A stretch of 64,000 nt of DNA from Clostridium sp. JN-1 (GCF_003718715.1 NZ_CP033465.1:2170001-2234000), one strand, 5' to 3'. Shown: positions 47,775 to 56,742, counted from the first letter of the stretch. The notes: generated by a model from the sequence alone, not told the origin. Numbers and translations: made by a program.

Positions 47775-49033
47775 TATATCATCTCCAAGAATGCCTCAAC
47801 TCGCGTTTTAATTTGTCCTGAATCTTCTGTAGAATAGTCAGTTTCTATATTCAATACAGGTATGTTCCTATTTTTTAACTCTTTTTCTACTAATCTATTT
47901 TCTACAGCATAAGTATGGCAAAAAGATAAATTAGTATCTATAACACCATCTACATTATACTCTTTAGCATATTTAACTATATCATCTATTCTTCCTGAAT
48001 TTGGTGTAAAACAGGCACAATTTATCTTTAAATATCTATCGGCTAAATTTCTTATTAAATCATCAATTGTTTCTCCATCTTCAGATACCTCATTTTCAAA
48101 ATATCTTGTACCTGTACAAGTTTCCTCTACAACTACCTGTGCATTTAGACTTTCTATTATAGAATGTAACTTCCAATTAGGCAGTGCCATAGGCGTACCT
48201 GTTATCATTATTCTTTTTTTGTTATCATTTTTATTATTTTTAATTCTTTCCTCTAATTCATCACATAACTCATTTGATTTTTTTATGAATCTATCACAAT
48301 CATCAAAAAATGCTATTTGCGATACCAAAAGAGCATCTAATCCACTTATAGGAGAAGGAGTACATTTTCTAAGATCATATAACCTTTTTAAAGCCCTTCT
48401 CTTAGCATTAACAGTTTTTATTGAATCTTTAAGAGATTGTACTGTTATCTTATTTCCTGTAAGCTCCTCCATCTTTGCTATAAAACTTTTTATCTCGCTT
48501 GTCCATAAATCATAATCTTTTTCTCTTTTCATTTGCGGTAATTCCATAACATGTACAGGAATATAATCATTTAATATTTCCCATGCCTTTTTCTTTCCAT
48601 CACAAGTAGTTTCGCCAACAAGCATATCACATGATTGAAAATACGGACATGTTCCTCCAATTTTTGCTCCCATAGATGCCTTTATAAGCGGGCACATATT
48701 TCGGGGAAGAACTTTTTCTCCATCCTCTACCCAAAATTGAGATCCACCGCAAAGCCCAACTCCAATAGCCCCTGCTGCCAATATCACTTCATCTGGAACA
48801 AAAACACAAAAAGTACCTACAACTTTACTGCCCTTCTTTTTGCATTCATCTAGTTCTTGTATCCTAAATCCATGTATTTCAGCAACAGCAGAATTAAAAT
48901 AATTCATAGCTTGAGGTCTATTTTCTTGGGTTAAATATGTATTACCATATAGTTCTGGAAGCACCGCGCAAAGTTTATCATGCTTTTCTAAATCAACCCC
49001 TAAATTTGACCAAAGTTTTTTATAATTACCCAT
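47774..49033 (-). CDS. Double-cubane-cluster reductase (DCCP, 2-hydroxyacyl-CoA dehydratase family)
   Basis: This 419-aa protein belongs to the HgdB/COG1775 family, close to the double-cubane cluster proteins that hold an [8Fe-9S] centre. Conserved cysteines are visible in VGTFCVFVPDEV, GVGLCGGS, PRNMCPLIKAS, GTCPYFQSCD and VGETTCDGKKK, and again later in CTGTRYFE and INCACFTPNSGR. Partner activase and DUF3343 are in the same operon. The physiological substrate is unknown; known family enzymes reduce small molecules such as acetylene, azide and hydrazine. ATG 49033 follows GGAGGG. Confidence 0.9.
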   Translation of the reverse strand: MGNYKKLWSNLGVDLEKHDKLCAVLPELYGNTYLTQENRPQAMNYFNSAVAEIHGFRIQELDECKKKGSKVVGTFCVFVPDEVILAAGAIGVGLCGGSQFWVEDGEKVLPRNMCPLIKASMGAKIGGTCPYFQSCDMLVGETTCDGKKKAWEILNDYIPVHVMELPQMKREKDYDLWTSEIKSFIAKMEELTGNKITVQSLKDSIKTVNAKRRALKRLYDLRKCTPSPISGLDALLVSQIAFFDDCDRFIKKSNELCDELEERIKNNKNDNKKRIMITGTPMALPNWKLHSIIESLNAQVVVEETCTGTRYFENEVSEDGETIDDLIRNLADRYLKINCACFTPNSGRIDDIVKYAKEYNVDGVIDTNLSFCHTYAVENRLVEKELKNRNIPVLNIETDYSTEDSGQIKTRVEAFLEMI

Positions 49034-49453
49034 AATTAATCCCTCCATTTAAATTACTAATTAGTTTTTATATATTTATTTTATCATGTCTAAAGCATTC
49101 TAAATATTTTAATATCAAATACATCATGCAGGAACTATCATATTAATTTATCTGCAATATTTTTAAAGAGGACAGAGGACAGAAAAAGATTCTTTTGCAT
49201 TAGCAAAAAATCAACCTTCACTGTCCTCTCAAAAAAAATGAGAACTTTAAGGTTTGCTCTAATGCTTTTTTCCAGCATATATTCAGCCTTCTACGAAGTA
49301 ATTACTAAAACAAAAGGTAAGAATGGTGTTCTTTGAAAATTGAATAATGTGGTATTCACAAAACATGATATAATGAAAATATATTTAGACGAAATTTAAT
49401 AATTTTACAAATTGTAAAATTATTAACGAGTGGGATATATGGGGGAAAGGGAT
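49034..49453. other. Divergent intergenic region with short heptamer element
   Basis: The 420 bases separate the reductase operon from the FMN reductase-like gene. The region holds a short hairpin copy of the heptamer family at 49167-49230. No convincing promoter was identified, and the rest is AT-rich without recognised motifs. Confidence 0.5.
49167..49230. repeat. Short hairpin-type copy of the heptamer family
   Basis: The left end has AGAGGAC AGAGGAC; the right end has CACTGTCCTCT. The middle shares ATTCTTTTGCATTAGC and AAAAAATCAACCTTCA with other copies but lacks the long interior. It is only about 64 bp, so it may be a deleted or minimal form. Confidence 0.75.
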
Positions 49454-50218
49454 ATGAATATACTGGCTATAATTGGCAGCCCAAGAATAAATGGTAATAC
49501 TTATAAGACTGTTAAACTAATTGAACAAAGATTAGTAGAAAAGAATAATGCAATTAAATTTGAATATGTGCAATTGAGTAAGACCAATATTAATACCTGT
49601 AAAGGTTGCTTTATATGCATTGAAAAAGGCGAAGAAAATTGCCCACTAAATGATGATAGGCATAACCTTGAATTTAAAATGAAACAAGCTGATGCCGTAA
49701 TATTTGGATCGCCAGTATATACGTACAATGTATCCTGGATTATGAAGAACTTTTTAGATCGTTTTGCTTATAAATGTCACCGACCTGATTTTCATGGGAA
49801 GAAGGCGATGGTGGTCATATCGACTGGAGCGGTGGGATTAGGAGTTGTAGGAAGTATATTATCCTTCATAATTGGCACAATGGGATTTATAACCTGTGCA
49901 AAAGTTGGATTAACTTATGCTCCACTGCATGAAAGGGATAATATAAAGTCAATGAAGGAAATGAAAAAATTGAATAAACAAGTGGATTTGTTCTACAGTA
50001 AAATAATTAATACAGAAGTTATAAAGCCGTCGTTTATTAAACTTTTAACTTTTAAAATGCAGCAAAGGGCATTTTCAAAGGCACCACAAAATTCTGCTGA
50101 TTTTAAATTTTGGAGTGGCAAAGGATGGTTGAATACGAAAGAAAATTATTATTATAAGGTTCATATAGGAAAAATCAAAAATTCCATTGTCTCTCTTATT
50201 AGTAAAGTATTGAAGTGA
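49454..50218 (+). CDS. NADPH-dependent FMN reductase/iron-sulfur flavoprotein family
   Basis: A 254-aa flavodoxin-fold protein. The FMN phosphate loop is IGSPRINGNTYKTV near residue 7, followed by CKGCFICIEKGEENCPL, a cysteine cluster typical of iron-sulfur flavoproteins, and GSPVYTYNVSWIMKNFLDR. The C-terminal part has a hydrophobic segment (GAVGLGVVGSILSFIIG) and a basic helix. It probably transfers electrons in anaerobic redox metabolism; donor and acceptor are unknown. ATG 49454 follows GGAAAGGG; the frame extends to 49430. It is divergent from the reductase operon. Confidence 0.85.
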   Translation: MNILAIIGSPRINGNTYKTVKLIEQRLVEKNNAIKFEYVQLSKTNINTCKGCFICIEKGEENCPLNDDRHNLEFKMKQADAVIFGSPVYTYNVSWIMKNFLDRFAYKCHRPDFHGKKAMVVISTGAVGLGVVGSILSFIIGTMGFITCAKVGLTYAPLHERDNIKSMKEMKKLNKQVDLFYSKIINTEVIKPSFIKLLTFKMQQRAFSKAPQNSADFKFWSGKGWLNTKENYYYKVHIGKIKNSIVSLISKVLK

Positions 50219-50329
50219 TGTTAAACTTAATAAAATAATAAATCAGGATACCGCATTATTCAGAAAAATTGAATTTGAGGTGTTTTTATATTTAAGATAC
50301 TGCATAATACAAAGAAATTAGGAGGTAGG

Positions 50330-50473
50330 TTGATAAAATACTCGTGTTATGGGTGCAAGTACACACCATACAAAAGAAATTATCCATGTACTACTTGCGG
50401 TAATTATGTGTTATCTGAGGATGGTGAAAGTACAGTTTATATATGTACTCATTGGACACCAATAGGAATCTAA
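50330..50473 (+). CDS. 47-aa zinc-ribbon protein
   Basis: This small reading frame was found by reading the strand. It encodes SCYGCKYTPYKRNYPCTTCG, with two CxxC pairs that should bind one zinc ion, then a short beta tail ending in THWTPIGI. The start is TTG 50330 with TAGGAGG just upstream. It is located after the flavoprotein gene on the same strand, separated by 112 bases. Function unknown. Confidence 0.55.
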   Translation: MIKYSCYGCKYTPYKRNYPCTTCGNYVLSEDGESTVYICTHWTPIGI

Positions 50474-50544
50474 TTATCTATATATAAGTAAATGGATAAT
50501 TGCGTAATTCAAAAATTATTGTAATCTAGCATATATGGTTTATA

Positions 50545-50662
50545 CGCAATATTTCGCTTTAACGACAGGTCAAACGCATATAAGATTTTAGGGCGCGGCC
50601 CTTTTATTTTTACGGTTTAATCAATATAATCTGGTATATAAAGCAAAGTTTAAAGTTGAGTG
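50545..50662 (-). repeat. Partial copy of an internal module of the 18.5-kb repeat element
   Basis: On the minus strand this segment parallels 18782-18890, sharing AAAATAAAAGGG, CGCCCTAAAATCTTATATGC and GCTTTATAT blocks at roughly 85% identity by eye. It lacks the heptamer ends. Confidence 0.65.
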
Positions 50663-50770
50663 TTATAAATGGTAATTTGGTAATTTAAAAAAATAAGTTG
50701 AAATACATTTTAAAGCATTATATGATGAATTCAGGCATCGATGTACTCTATTAAAAAAAGAAGGTAAATT

Positions 50771-51143
50771 ATGAATATCAATATTGAAATGATACCATCA
50801 TATAAAATTGCTTATATACGAAGAACAGGTCCATACAGTTCAGAGAATGTGCAAATAATAGAGCAATTAAAGAGTTGGGCTAGAGAAAAAAACTTATTTA
50901 ATGAAAGTTCAATCATATAAGGTTGATAATAAGTATATCAATTTTGGAAAAATTATTGGTGGAAAACATTGCGTATTTAAAATAAGTCATACGGTAGATG
51001 CTGTGCAAAGAGCATGGATGGAGATATTTCCGGAGTTATCAAAAAGAAATTACGAATTTGATTATAGAAGACCTATCATTGAACGCTATGCAATACAGAT
51101 GATAAATAAGCATTGCTGTGAAATTTGTGTACCAATATTATAA
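50771..51143 (+). pseudogene. GyrI-like (SBMC/AraC effector-binding) gene with internal deletion and frameshift
   Basis: The first 49 codons encode a GyrI-like N-terminus (MIPSYKIAYIRRTGPYSSEN) and end at a stop near 50919. A second frame from about 50901 continues with GKIIGGKHCVFKISHTVDAV and ends RYAIQMINKHCCEICVPIL at 51143, the usual C-terminus. The middle of the domain, where substrate-pocket strands normally lie, is missing. GyrI-like proteins bind small molecules and modulate gyrase or act as regulator domains. The gene is inactive as it stands. Confidence 0.7.
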
Positions 51144-51651
51144 AAGAATAGTAAGACAAAATTCCAATTTAGCTGAGAACTTAGCTGTCTCACGATATTT
51201 GTCTTTAAATTTACTAAGATAAGAAAAAGTTCAAAGAAAATTTTAAATTAAAAAAGATGAGGTGCGCATGGGATATTAATTACTTAGGTAAAGTAAAATT
51301 CCAGCAAGAACAAAATTCTTACTGGAGTTTAACTTAGAAATATATATGTGTAAATTCAATTACAAAATTATCACAAATTATTGATCACTATAGGTTTTCT
51401 AATTCATGCATTAACTTACACGCAGGAAAATATATACAGCCTGAAGGCACATTAAAAACTTTTATTACAAGTTTTAGCGAAATATTTTAGAAAATTCTAG
51501 AGGCTCAAATACTGTCTGAGCTTGCGAGTTTATTTGAGCCTCTTGAATTTTCAAAATAAAAGCTTTAAACTTGTTAAAAGTTTTTACAGTGTCAAAGGCT
51601 GTATATATTTTCCGGAGTGTAAGTTAAGCTGCAATCTAGAAATACTATATA
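51144..51651. other. Intergenic region with terminator and palindromic element
   Basis: The 508 bases contain a hairpin at 51297-51330 (TCCAG/CTGGA with AAGAA/TTCTT) and the long palindromic element at 51392-51643. No gene was recognised. Confidence 0.55.
51392..51643. repeat. Second repeat family: 250-bp nested palindrome
   Basis: Left arm sequences GTTTTCTAATTCATGCATTA, CAGGAAAATATATACAGCC and AAAAACTTTTATTACAAG are mirrored on the right by CTTGTTAAAAGTTTTTACAG, GGCTGTATATATTTTCCGG and TAAGTTAAGCTGC. The centre is a perfect 13-bp stem, AGAGGCTCAAATA with TATTTGAGCCTCT. Part of the arm recurs at 56642-56742. No coding potential. Confidence 0.75.
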
Positions 51652-52857
51652 TTATACAAATTTATATCCTAATTTTTGTAACTCAGATTTAACCTTATCT
51701 CCATGTTCTTTTGATTGTACAGTAATTTCAAATGATACATCGGCAAAATCCAATCCTTTTTCACTCCAGTTGTTATTCTGTCTAACAGTAACAACATTTG
51801 CGCCCATTTTGCCTATCTCAGATATTAGAGCACCTAGTTTTCCTTCTTTATCTTGAAGTTCTACTGTAAACCTAATTCTTCTCTTTAAAAGTACTAATTC
51901 TCTTTCTATTATTTTAGCAGCTGTAGCAATATCTACATTTCCCCCACTAACTAATGCAACAACATTTTTTCCTTTTATTCCTTTTACTTTTCCTGCAAGT
52001 AAAGCTGCTAGTGGAGATGCTCCTGCACCTTCAGTAATAAGCTTATTTCTTTCCATAAGTTCAAACATACCATATGCTATTTCTTCTTCTGTTATAGTAA
52101 TTACTTCATCAACATATTTCTTTATATATTCAAAGCACTTATCTCCTGGAGTACTAACTGATATACCATCTGCAAGAGATTTTGCACCAGGAAGTGTAAC
52201 TACTTTTCCTTTTTCTAATGAAGCTTTAGTTGAAGCTACGATTTCTGGTTGTACACCTATTATTTTTATTGATGGTTTTATGGATTTAGCCGCAGTTGCT
52301 ATGCCTGATATTAATCCACCACCGCCGACTGGAACTATTATAAAGTCTGCATCTGGTAATGCTTCTAATATTTCAAGTCCAATTGTTCCTTGTCCAGCCA
52401 TTACATCTTCATCATTAAAAGGATGAACAAATGTTGCACCTGTTTCTTTTTGTACTTGAACAGCTTTTGCATAACATTCATCATATACTTGTCCTGCTTG
52501 AATAACCTCAGCACCATATCCTCTTGTTGCTTGTACCTTTGCTTGTGGTGCAGTCTCAGGCATAACTATAGTAGATTTAACTCCAAAAGTTGTTGCAGCA
52601 TATGCAACTCCTTGTGCATGGTTTCCAGCTGAAGATGCTATAACTCCTTTTTTCTTTTCTTCTTCAGTTAAATTTACTAATTTATTATAAGCTCCTCTTA
52701 ATTTAAAAGCTCCAGTTTTTTGTTTATTCTCACATTTTAAATACAAATTACAATTACATTCTTTAGAGAAAGTGCTAGTATAAAACAATGGAGTTTTTCT
52801 AGCTACCTTCTTAATATTTTGTTGTGCCTGTTTAATTCTTTCTAAATTTAATTCCAT
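51652..52857 (-). CDS. ilvA: Threonine ammonia-lyase with C-terminal ACT domain
   Basis: A PLP enzyme that deaminates threonine to 2-oxobutyrate. The PLP lysine is in KTGAFKLRGAYNKL, the glycine loop is GGGGLISGIATAA and SAGNHAQG is conserved. The C-terminal 80 aa form one ACT domain (FTVELQDKEGKLGALISEIG), as in the shorter clostridial/TdcB-like enzymes, not the two-ACT IlvA of enteric bacteria. Length 401 aa. ATG 52857 follows GGGAGGGG. Its role could be isoleucine synthesis or threonine fermentation; context does not decide. Confidence 0.9.
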   Translation of the reverse strand: MELNLERIKQAQQNIKKVARKTPLFYTSTFSKECNCNLYLKCENKQKTGAFKLRGAYNKLVNLTEEEKKKGVIASSAGNHAQGVAYAATTFGVKSTIVMPETAPQAKVQATRGYGAEVIQAGQVYDECYAKAVQVQKETGATFVHPFNDEDVMAGQGTIGLEILEALPDADFIIVPVGGGGLISGIATAAKSIKPSIKIIGVQPEIVASTKASLEKGKVVTLPGAKSLADGISVSTPGDKCFEYIKKYVDEVITITEEEIAYGMFELMERNKLITEGAGASPLAALLAGKVKGIKGKNVVALVSGGNVDIATAAKIIERELVLLKRRIRFTVELQDKEGKLGALISEIGKMGANVVTVRQNNNWSEKGLDFADVSFEITVQSKEHGDKVKSELQKLGYKFV

Positions 52858-53618
52858 GAGTACCCCTCCCAATTAATGTTTAATATTATTGAAAATTATA
52901 ATATTTGAATAATAGTACGCTTAAAGTTTAATTTAAGAATTAAATATTGCATTTAAACTAATTAATATGTCAGAAAACGATATCATTCGACTTATAAAAA
53001 CCTATATTTGTTTTTTCACAAAACACTTATTTTACGCTTTGTATGTCAGCATCAATCAATTCCCCAAAAAACATATCTACTTTCTGATAACTGCAATATT
53101 TTCAAGTCGTAATACTTTAATGATTTCTTATTTCTACTTTATTCTACCATATTTATTTCTTTAAAACAATTGTTTTTTCTCATAATTAACTTTAAAAATA
53201 TTACTTGTTCTAAAAAATGAAGCATTTATTGCATATTATGCTAAAAATGCCGAAATAAATGTTATTTTTTTTGATAAGTGTTAAAATTATTATCAAATTA
53301 ATATAGAGCTTTTTTAATTTGCAGAAATTTCTTAGTTATAATTATCATTATATAATTATTTTTATTCTAAAGTATGCTAAAATATCTTTAATATATACGG
53401 AAACTGACTAGAAAGTTAACTTATACACTAAAATATATTGGTAACATCCTCAAAGGACGGGATACAGATGCGAAATCTCTGCTAACTTATATAAATTTAA
53501 AGATTCTTTTGCGTTAGCAAAAAATCAACTTTCATTGTCCTTTGTCCTCTGTCCTATGTCCCCTGTGGTAAAGGTTTATGTAAATCAAAAAGTTATTTTT
53601 AAACTGGTAGGTGTATGT
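52858..53618. other. Divergent intergenic region with half element
   Basis: About 760 AT-rich bases between ilvA and dinB. The only recognised structure is the repeat part at 53480-53570. I saw no T-box or other known leader upstream of ilvA. Confidence 0.5.
53480..53570. repeat. Half copy of the heptamer family
   Basis: Read on the minus strand it begins with heptamers (AGGGGAC, ATAGGAC, AGAGGAC, AAAGGAC) and continues AATGAAAGTTGATTTTTTGC, CGCAAAAGAATCTTTAAATT and TATAAGTTAGCAG. The other arm is absent, so it is a solo half-element next to the dinB promoter region. Confidence 0.75.
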
Positions 53619-54830
53619 ATGCAGAAAATAATTTTTCTTGTTGATATGGATGCTTTCTTTATAAGTTGTGAATCAACTCGCCATCCTGAACTCATTAAAA
53701 AACCTGCTGCAGTAGCAGGCGATCCTAAAAAACGATCAGGTATAATTTTGACAGCAAATTATGCTGCCCGAAAATATGGTATAAAAACCACAATGGTCTT
53801 AAATAAAGCATTAAAGTTATGCTCAAATTTAATCATCCTTCCCCCAGATTTAGAGTTTTACAAACAAAAATCTAAAGAGGTAATAGAAATTCTTGCACGT
53901 TATACTCCTATAATAGAACAAAATAGCATAGATGAAGCGTGGCTTGATATGACAGGTTCAGAAGGCTTATTTGGAGAACCTTTAAAATCTGCAAAACTTA
54001 TTTCAAATCAAATTAAAAATGAGCTTGGATTAAGTTCATCAATAGGAATATCTGAAAATAAATTTTTATCAAAAATGGCTTCTGATATCAAAAAGCCTGG
54101 AGGAATTACTGAGCTTTGGCAAAAAAATATAAAAGAAAAATTGTGGCCTCTGCCGATTAAATCTATGTATGGAGTTGGAAGACAAACTTCTTCTAAGCTA
54201 GAAAGTATCGGTATCAAAACTATAGGAGAACTTGCTAATTCAGATAAAAGCAGACTAATAAAGAAGCTTGGTAAAATTGGTACTCAAATTTACCTGCTGG
54301 CAAATGGAATTGATACTTCTCATGTTAAACCACACTCACATGATGAAATGAAATCAATTGGTAAGTCAATAACACTTCCAGAAGACATAACAAGCATTAA
54401 AACTGCAAATATGATTTTAATGCGGCTTTCTGATGAAGTTTCCAGGTCGGCTAGAAAGCATGGAAAAAAAGGTCATATAGTACAAATTGTAGTTAAGTAC
54501 TATGACTTCAAAGTTATAACTAGACAAAAAACTATACCTCAAACTTGTATTGCAAAAGAAATTTACTCAGCTAGTGCTGAATTACTTAAAAATAACTGGA
54601 ATGAACAAATCCCACTAAGACTTCTTGGAATAAGTCTTAGTGGATTTGAAAATGAGAGTACTGCACATCAAATATCAATGTTTGAAATATCTGATACCGA
54701 AAATGCAGAAGATAATTCAATCAAAACTTACAAATTAGAATCTACAATTGATAAGATACGAAGTAAATATGGGAATTCCATAATTGATCGTGCCATATTC
54801 TTAGATAATAATCATTGGAAGAAAAAATAA
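53619..54830 (+). CDS. dinB: DNA polymerase IV (Y-family)
   Basis: DinB copies damaged DNA with low fidelity. The polymerase motifs are VDMDAFFISCE (metal Asp) and NSIDEAWLDMTGSEG (catalytic SxDE). The helix-hairpin-helix region is MYGVGRQTSSKLESIGI and the little finger is C-terminal. It ends with no clear beta-clamp motif beyond QISMFEI, a plausible clamp-binding peptide (QxxMF). Length 403 aa. ATG 53619 follows GGTAGGTG; the longer open frame from 53535 merely runs through the repeat. Confidence 0.93.
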   Translation: MQKIIFLVDMDAFFISCESTRHPELIKKPAAVAGDPKKRSGIILTANYAARKYGIKTTMVLNKALKLCSNLIILPPDLEFYKQKSKEVIEILARYTPIIEQNSIDEAWLDMTGSEGLFGEPLKSAKLISNQIKNELGLSSSIGISENKFLSKMASDIKKPGGITELWQKNIKEKLWPLPIKSMYGVGRQTSSKLESIGIKTIGELANSDKSRLIKKLGKIGTQIYLLANGIDTSHVKPHSHDEMKSIGKSITLPEDITSIKTANMILMRLSDEVSRSARKHGKKGHIVQIVVKYYDFKVITRQKTIPQTCIAKEIYSASAELLKNNWNEQIPLRLLGISLSGFENESTAHQISMFEISDTENAEDNSIKTYKLESTIDKIRSKYGNSIIDRAIFLDNNHWKKK

Positions 54831-54891
54831 GAATATAATTGTAATTTTAGAAAATACTAAATACATAATATTCAAAAGCAGGTGGATCAAT

Positions 54892-55359
54892 ATGATTGTA
54901 ATATATCACGATGTTGGTGGTGCTCATTCTACAGTTGCAGCAGCAAATATACATATTGGAAAGCTTCCAATGGATAGGGTTCCCGATACAAAAGAATTAA
55001 TTAGTTTACCAACTTTCGATAAAATTACAAAGGACGAACTTGGTCATTTGATTTATATTGGGAAGGATGAATTCAATACAAAGGTATATACCTTAGGAAG
55101 AAAATATGCTCCAAACATAGTAATACCTGCTATTCAAGATATGTGCTCTATTTGTAACAAAGATAGCAAAGAACTTTTAATTATTGATACAAAACCAACA
55201 GTTAACTTTCTCATGAACGTAGGAGGGTTTACTTCAAGAAAATTACACTTAGTGAGTATTGGAAGACCAATAGTATTAAAAGGCACTCAGCAAGCTTATA
55301 TGGATATAGTAAAGTTGGTTCAAGGCGTGAAAAGCACTTTAAAGTTATCTATAAAATGA
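54892..55359 (+). CDS. DUF3189 family protein
   Basis: The 155-aa protein matches the DUF3189 family of clostridia, with IVIYHDVGGAHSTVAAANIH at the N-terminus and IGKDEFNTKVYTLGRKYAPN following. It has a CSICNKD Cys pair. The family's function is unknown. GGTGGA precedes the ATG. It is encoded 61 bases after dinB on the same strand, which may make an operon, and is followed by a strong terminator. Confidence 0.82.
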   Translation: MIVIYHDVGGAHSTVAAANIHIGKLPMDRVPDTKELISLPTFDKITKDELGHLIYIGKDEFNTKVYTLGRKYAPNIVIPAIQDMCSICNKDSKELLIIDTKPTVNFLMNVGGFTSRKLHLVSIGRPIVLKGTQQAYMDIVKLVQGVKSTLKLSIK

Positions 55360-55450
55360 ATTAATATGTTCTTATAATTTAACTTTGCATTAATTTACGA
55401 TATTGTGGTTATAATATCAAATATATGTCACACTTCCTTATTAAATTAAT

Positions 55451-55484
55451 AAAAGTAGATGCATTAACAGCATCTACTTTTATG
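55451..55484 (+). terminator. Rho-independent terminator
   Basis: AAAAGTAGATGC and GCATCTACTTTT form a perfect 12-bp stem with a 7-base loop followed by TTTATG. Confidence 0.8.
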
Positions 55485-55582
55485 TTTAAAAAATTAAAAC
55501 ATATAAAAACTAATATTATTTTTTTCAATAGGCATAATAGAGTTACAGCAATAAAACTTTGTATTTGAAAGGGAGTGTTCAA

Positions 55583-56080
55583 ATGGTAAAAAAATTTTTG
55601 CCTATTGTAATGACCTTGTCAATTGCCATGAATTTAATAGGATGTACTACAGCTAAACAAGGTGCTAATCAAGTTAAAAATAAAACGGAAAATGCAACAG
55701 AACAAACTAAAAATGATATAATGAAAATTCCAAATGACTTACAAGCTGATATGGGGCAAGGTACTTTCTTTATATCAACTCCATCTGGTACTTCCCAAAA
55801 TGGAGCAGTTCCAATTATATATGTTGAAAAAAATGCTAGTGTTCAACAAATTGGTTTAACTACAAGTAATTTTAATGGTAAAAACTTAAGCTATGTATTT
55901 GTAGATAGTCTTTTAAATTCTAAACATCAATTAGCAGACGGCAAAGTAACAATGGATTTAAAAGGTGACAATTTAAAGGTAGGTAAACATAGAGTTGATA
56001 TTGTACAGTTTAACAATAATAAAACAAGTGATAAAGTTATCACTCATAAAACAGCCTACTATGAAGTTAAATCTAAATAG
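55583..56080 (+). CDS. Small secreted lipoprotein, unknown function
   Basis: The 165-aa product has a signal peptide (MVKKFLPIVMTLSIAMNLIG) ending in LIGC, the lipidation cysteine. A helical Lys/Asn/Thr-rich segment follows (AKQGANQVKNKTENATEQTK), then a beta-rich domain (GTFFISTPSGTSQNGAVPII through the C-terminus). No enzyme motif is visible. ATG 55583 lies seven bases after GGGAG. It appears monocistronic. Confidence 0.78.
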   Translation: MVKKFLPIVMTLSIAMNLIGCTTAKQGANQVKNKTENATEQTKNDIMKIPNDLQADMGQGTFFISTPSGTSQNGAVPIIYVEKNASVQQIGLTTSNFNGKNLSYVFVDSLLNSKHQLADGKVTMDLKGDNLKVGKHRVDIVQFNNNKTSDKVITHKTAYYEVKSK

Positions 56081-56106
56081 CAAGTTTTCATTATTTTCAA
56101 TTAAAG

Positions 56107-56146
56107 TAAAAGGAGATATGTAAACAATGATTCATACCTCCTTTTC
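56107..56146 (+). terminator. Terminator-like hairpin
   Basis: AAAAGGAGATATG pairs with CATACCTCCTTTT with an internal mismatch and a T tract. Confidence 0.6.
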
Positions 56147-56232
56147 CCATGCAAATAAAATTCATTAACAAATTATCATTTTAATCATAGTATATATTAT
56201 GATTAATTTTTATTATGGAGGCATTATACTGA

Positions 56233-56568
56233 ATGACTCGCAATTCTGATACTAATAATGCTGCTAATGAAGATATTGAAGACTTCAATTATCCTTACAC
56301 TATGCCTTGTTGCCCATATTATTCTATGTTTTATGATCAACCCCAAAACACATACGACAATAATGATTATGACTTTGATCCTAACTTATACAGACAAGGC
56401 GGCCGCAGAAGGGTATCTGGAAGACCTATGAGGAGACCTATTCGCAGACCACCCTATAGACCTATACGCAGGCGCAGACGCATGAGGCCATTCCCATATA
56501 TGTTTCCTTTATACTTATATGATTATTATGATGATTACTATGACGATTATTATGACGATTACTATTAA
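56233..56568 (+). CDS. Low-complexity Tyr/Asp and Arg/Pro-rich protein
   Basis: The 111-aa protein starts with an Asn/Asp-rich head, has Cys-Cys and Tyr residues (PYTMPCCPYYSMFY), a basic Arg/Pro block (GRPMRRPIRRPPYRPIRRRR) and a C-terminal run of DDYY units (DYYDDYYDDYYDDYY). Such composition is typical of spore-coat or surface-associated proteins, but no family is recognised. The ATG at 56233 follows GGAGG (TGGAGGCATT) by a spacing of about ten. Isolated gene, no operon partner seen. Confidence 0.65.
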   Translation: MTRNSDTNNAANEDIEDFNYPYTMPCCPYYSMFYDQPQNTYDNNDYDFDPNLYRQGGRRRVSGRPMRRPIRRPPYRPIRRRRRMRPFPYMFPLYLYDYYDDYYDDYYDDYY

Positions 56569-56641
56569 ATTTGTAAAATCAAATTTTTGCAGTTTTTCCC
56601 TGTGGAATATCCCCAAAAGTCTATAGCATTATAAGTAGAAT

Positions 56642-56742
56642 ATTCCTAGAGTGCAACTTAACTTACACTCTAGGAAATATATACAGCCTTTGACACTGTA
56701 AAAACTTAGTTTGGCAGCATATGCCAGAGTGTAAACTAAGTT
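56642..56742. repeat. Second repeat family, shorter copy
   Basis: It contains the hairpin CCTAGAGTG/CACTCTAGG, then the block GGAAATATATACAGCCTTTG and ACACTGTAAAAACTT shared with the right arm of 51392-51643. A second hairpin follows (AAACTTAGTTT/AAACTAAGTTT). Confidence 0.7.

Noticed and set aside
52873-53480. T-box or other amino acid leader upstream of ilvA
   Set aside because: No T-box antiterminator sequence or specifier-type hairpin was found in the region.
53535-53618. Upstream extension of dinB reading through the repeat
   Set aside because: The extension translates the heptamer repeat, lacks a ribosome site and is absent from the family; the start at 53619 is better.
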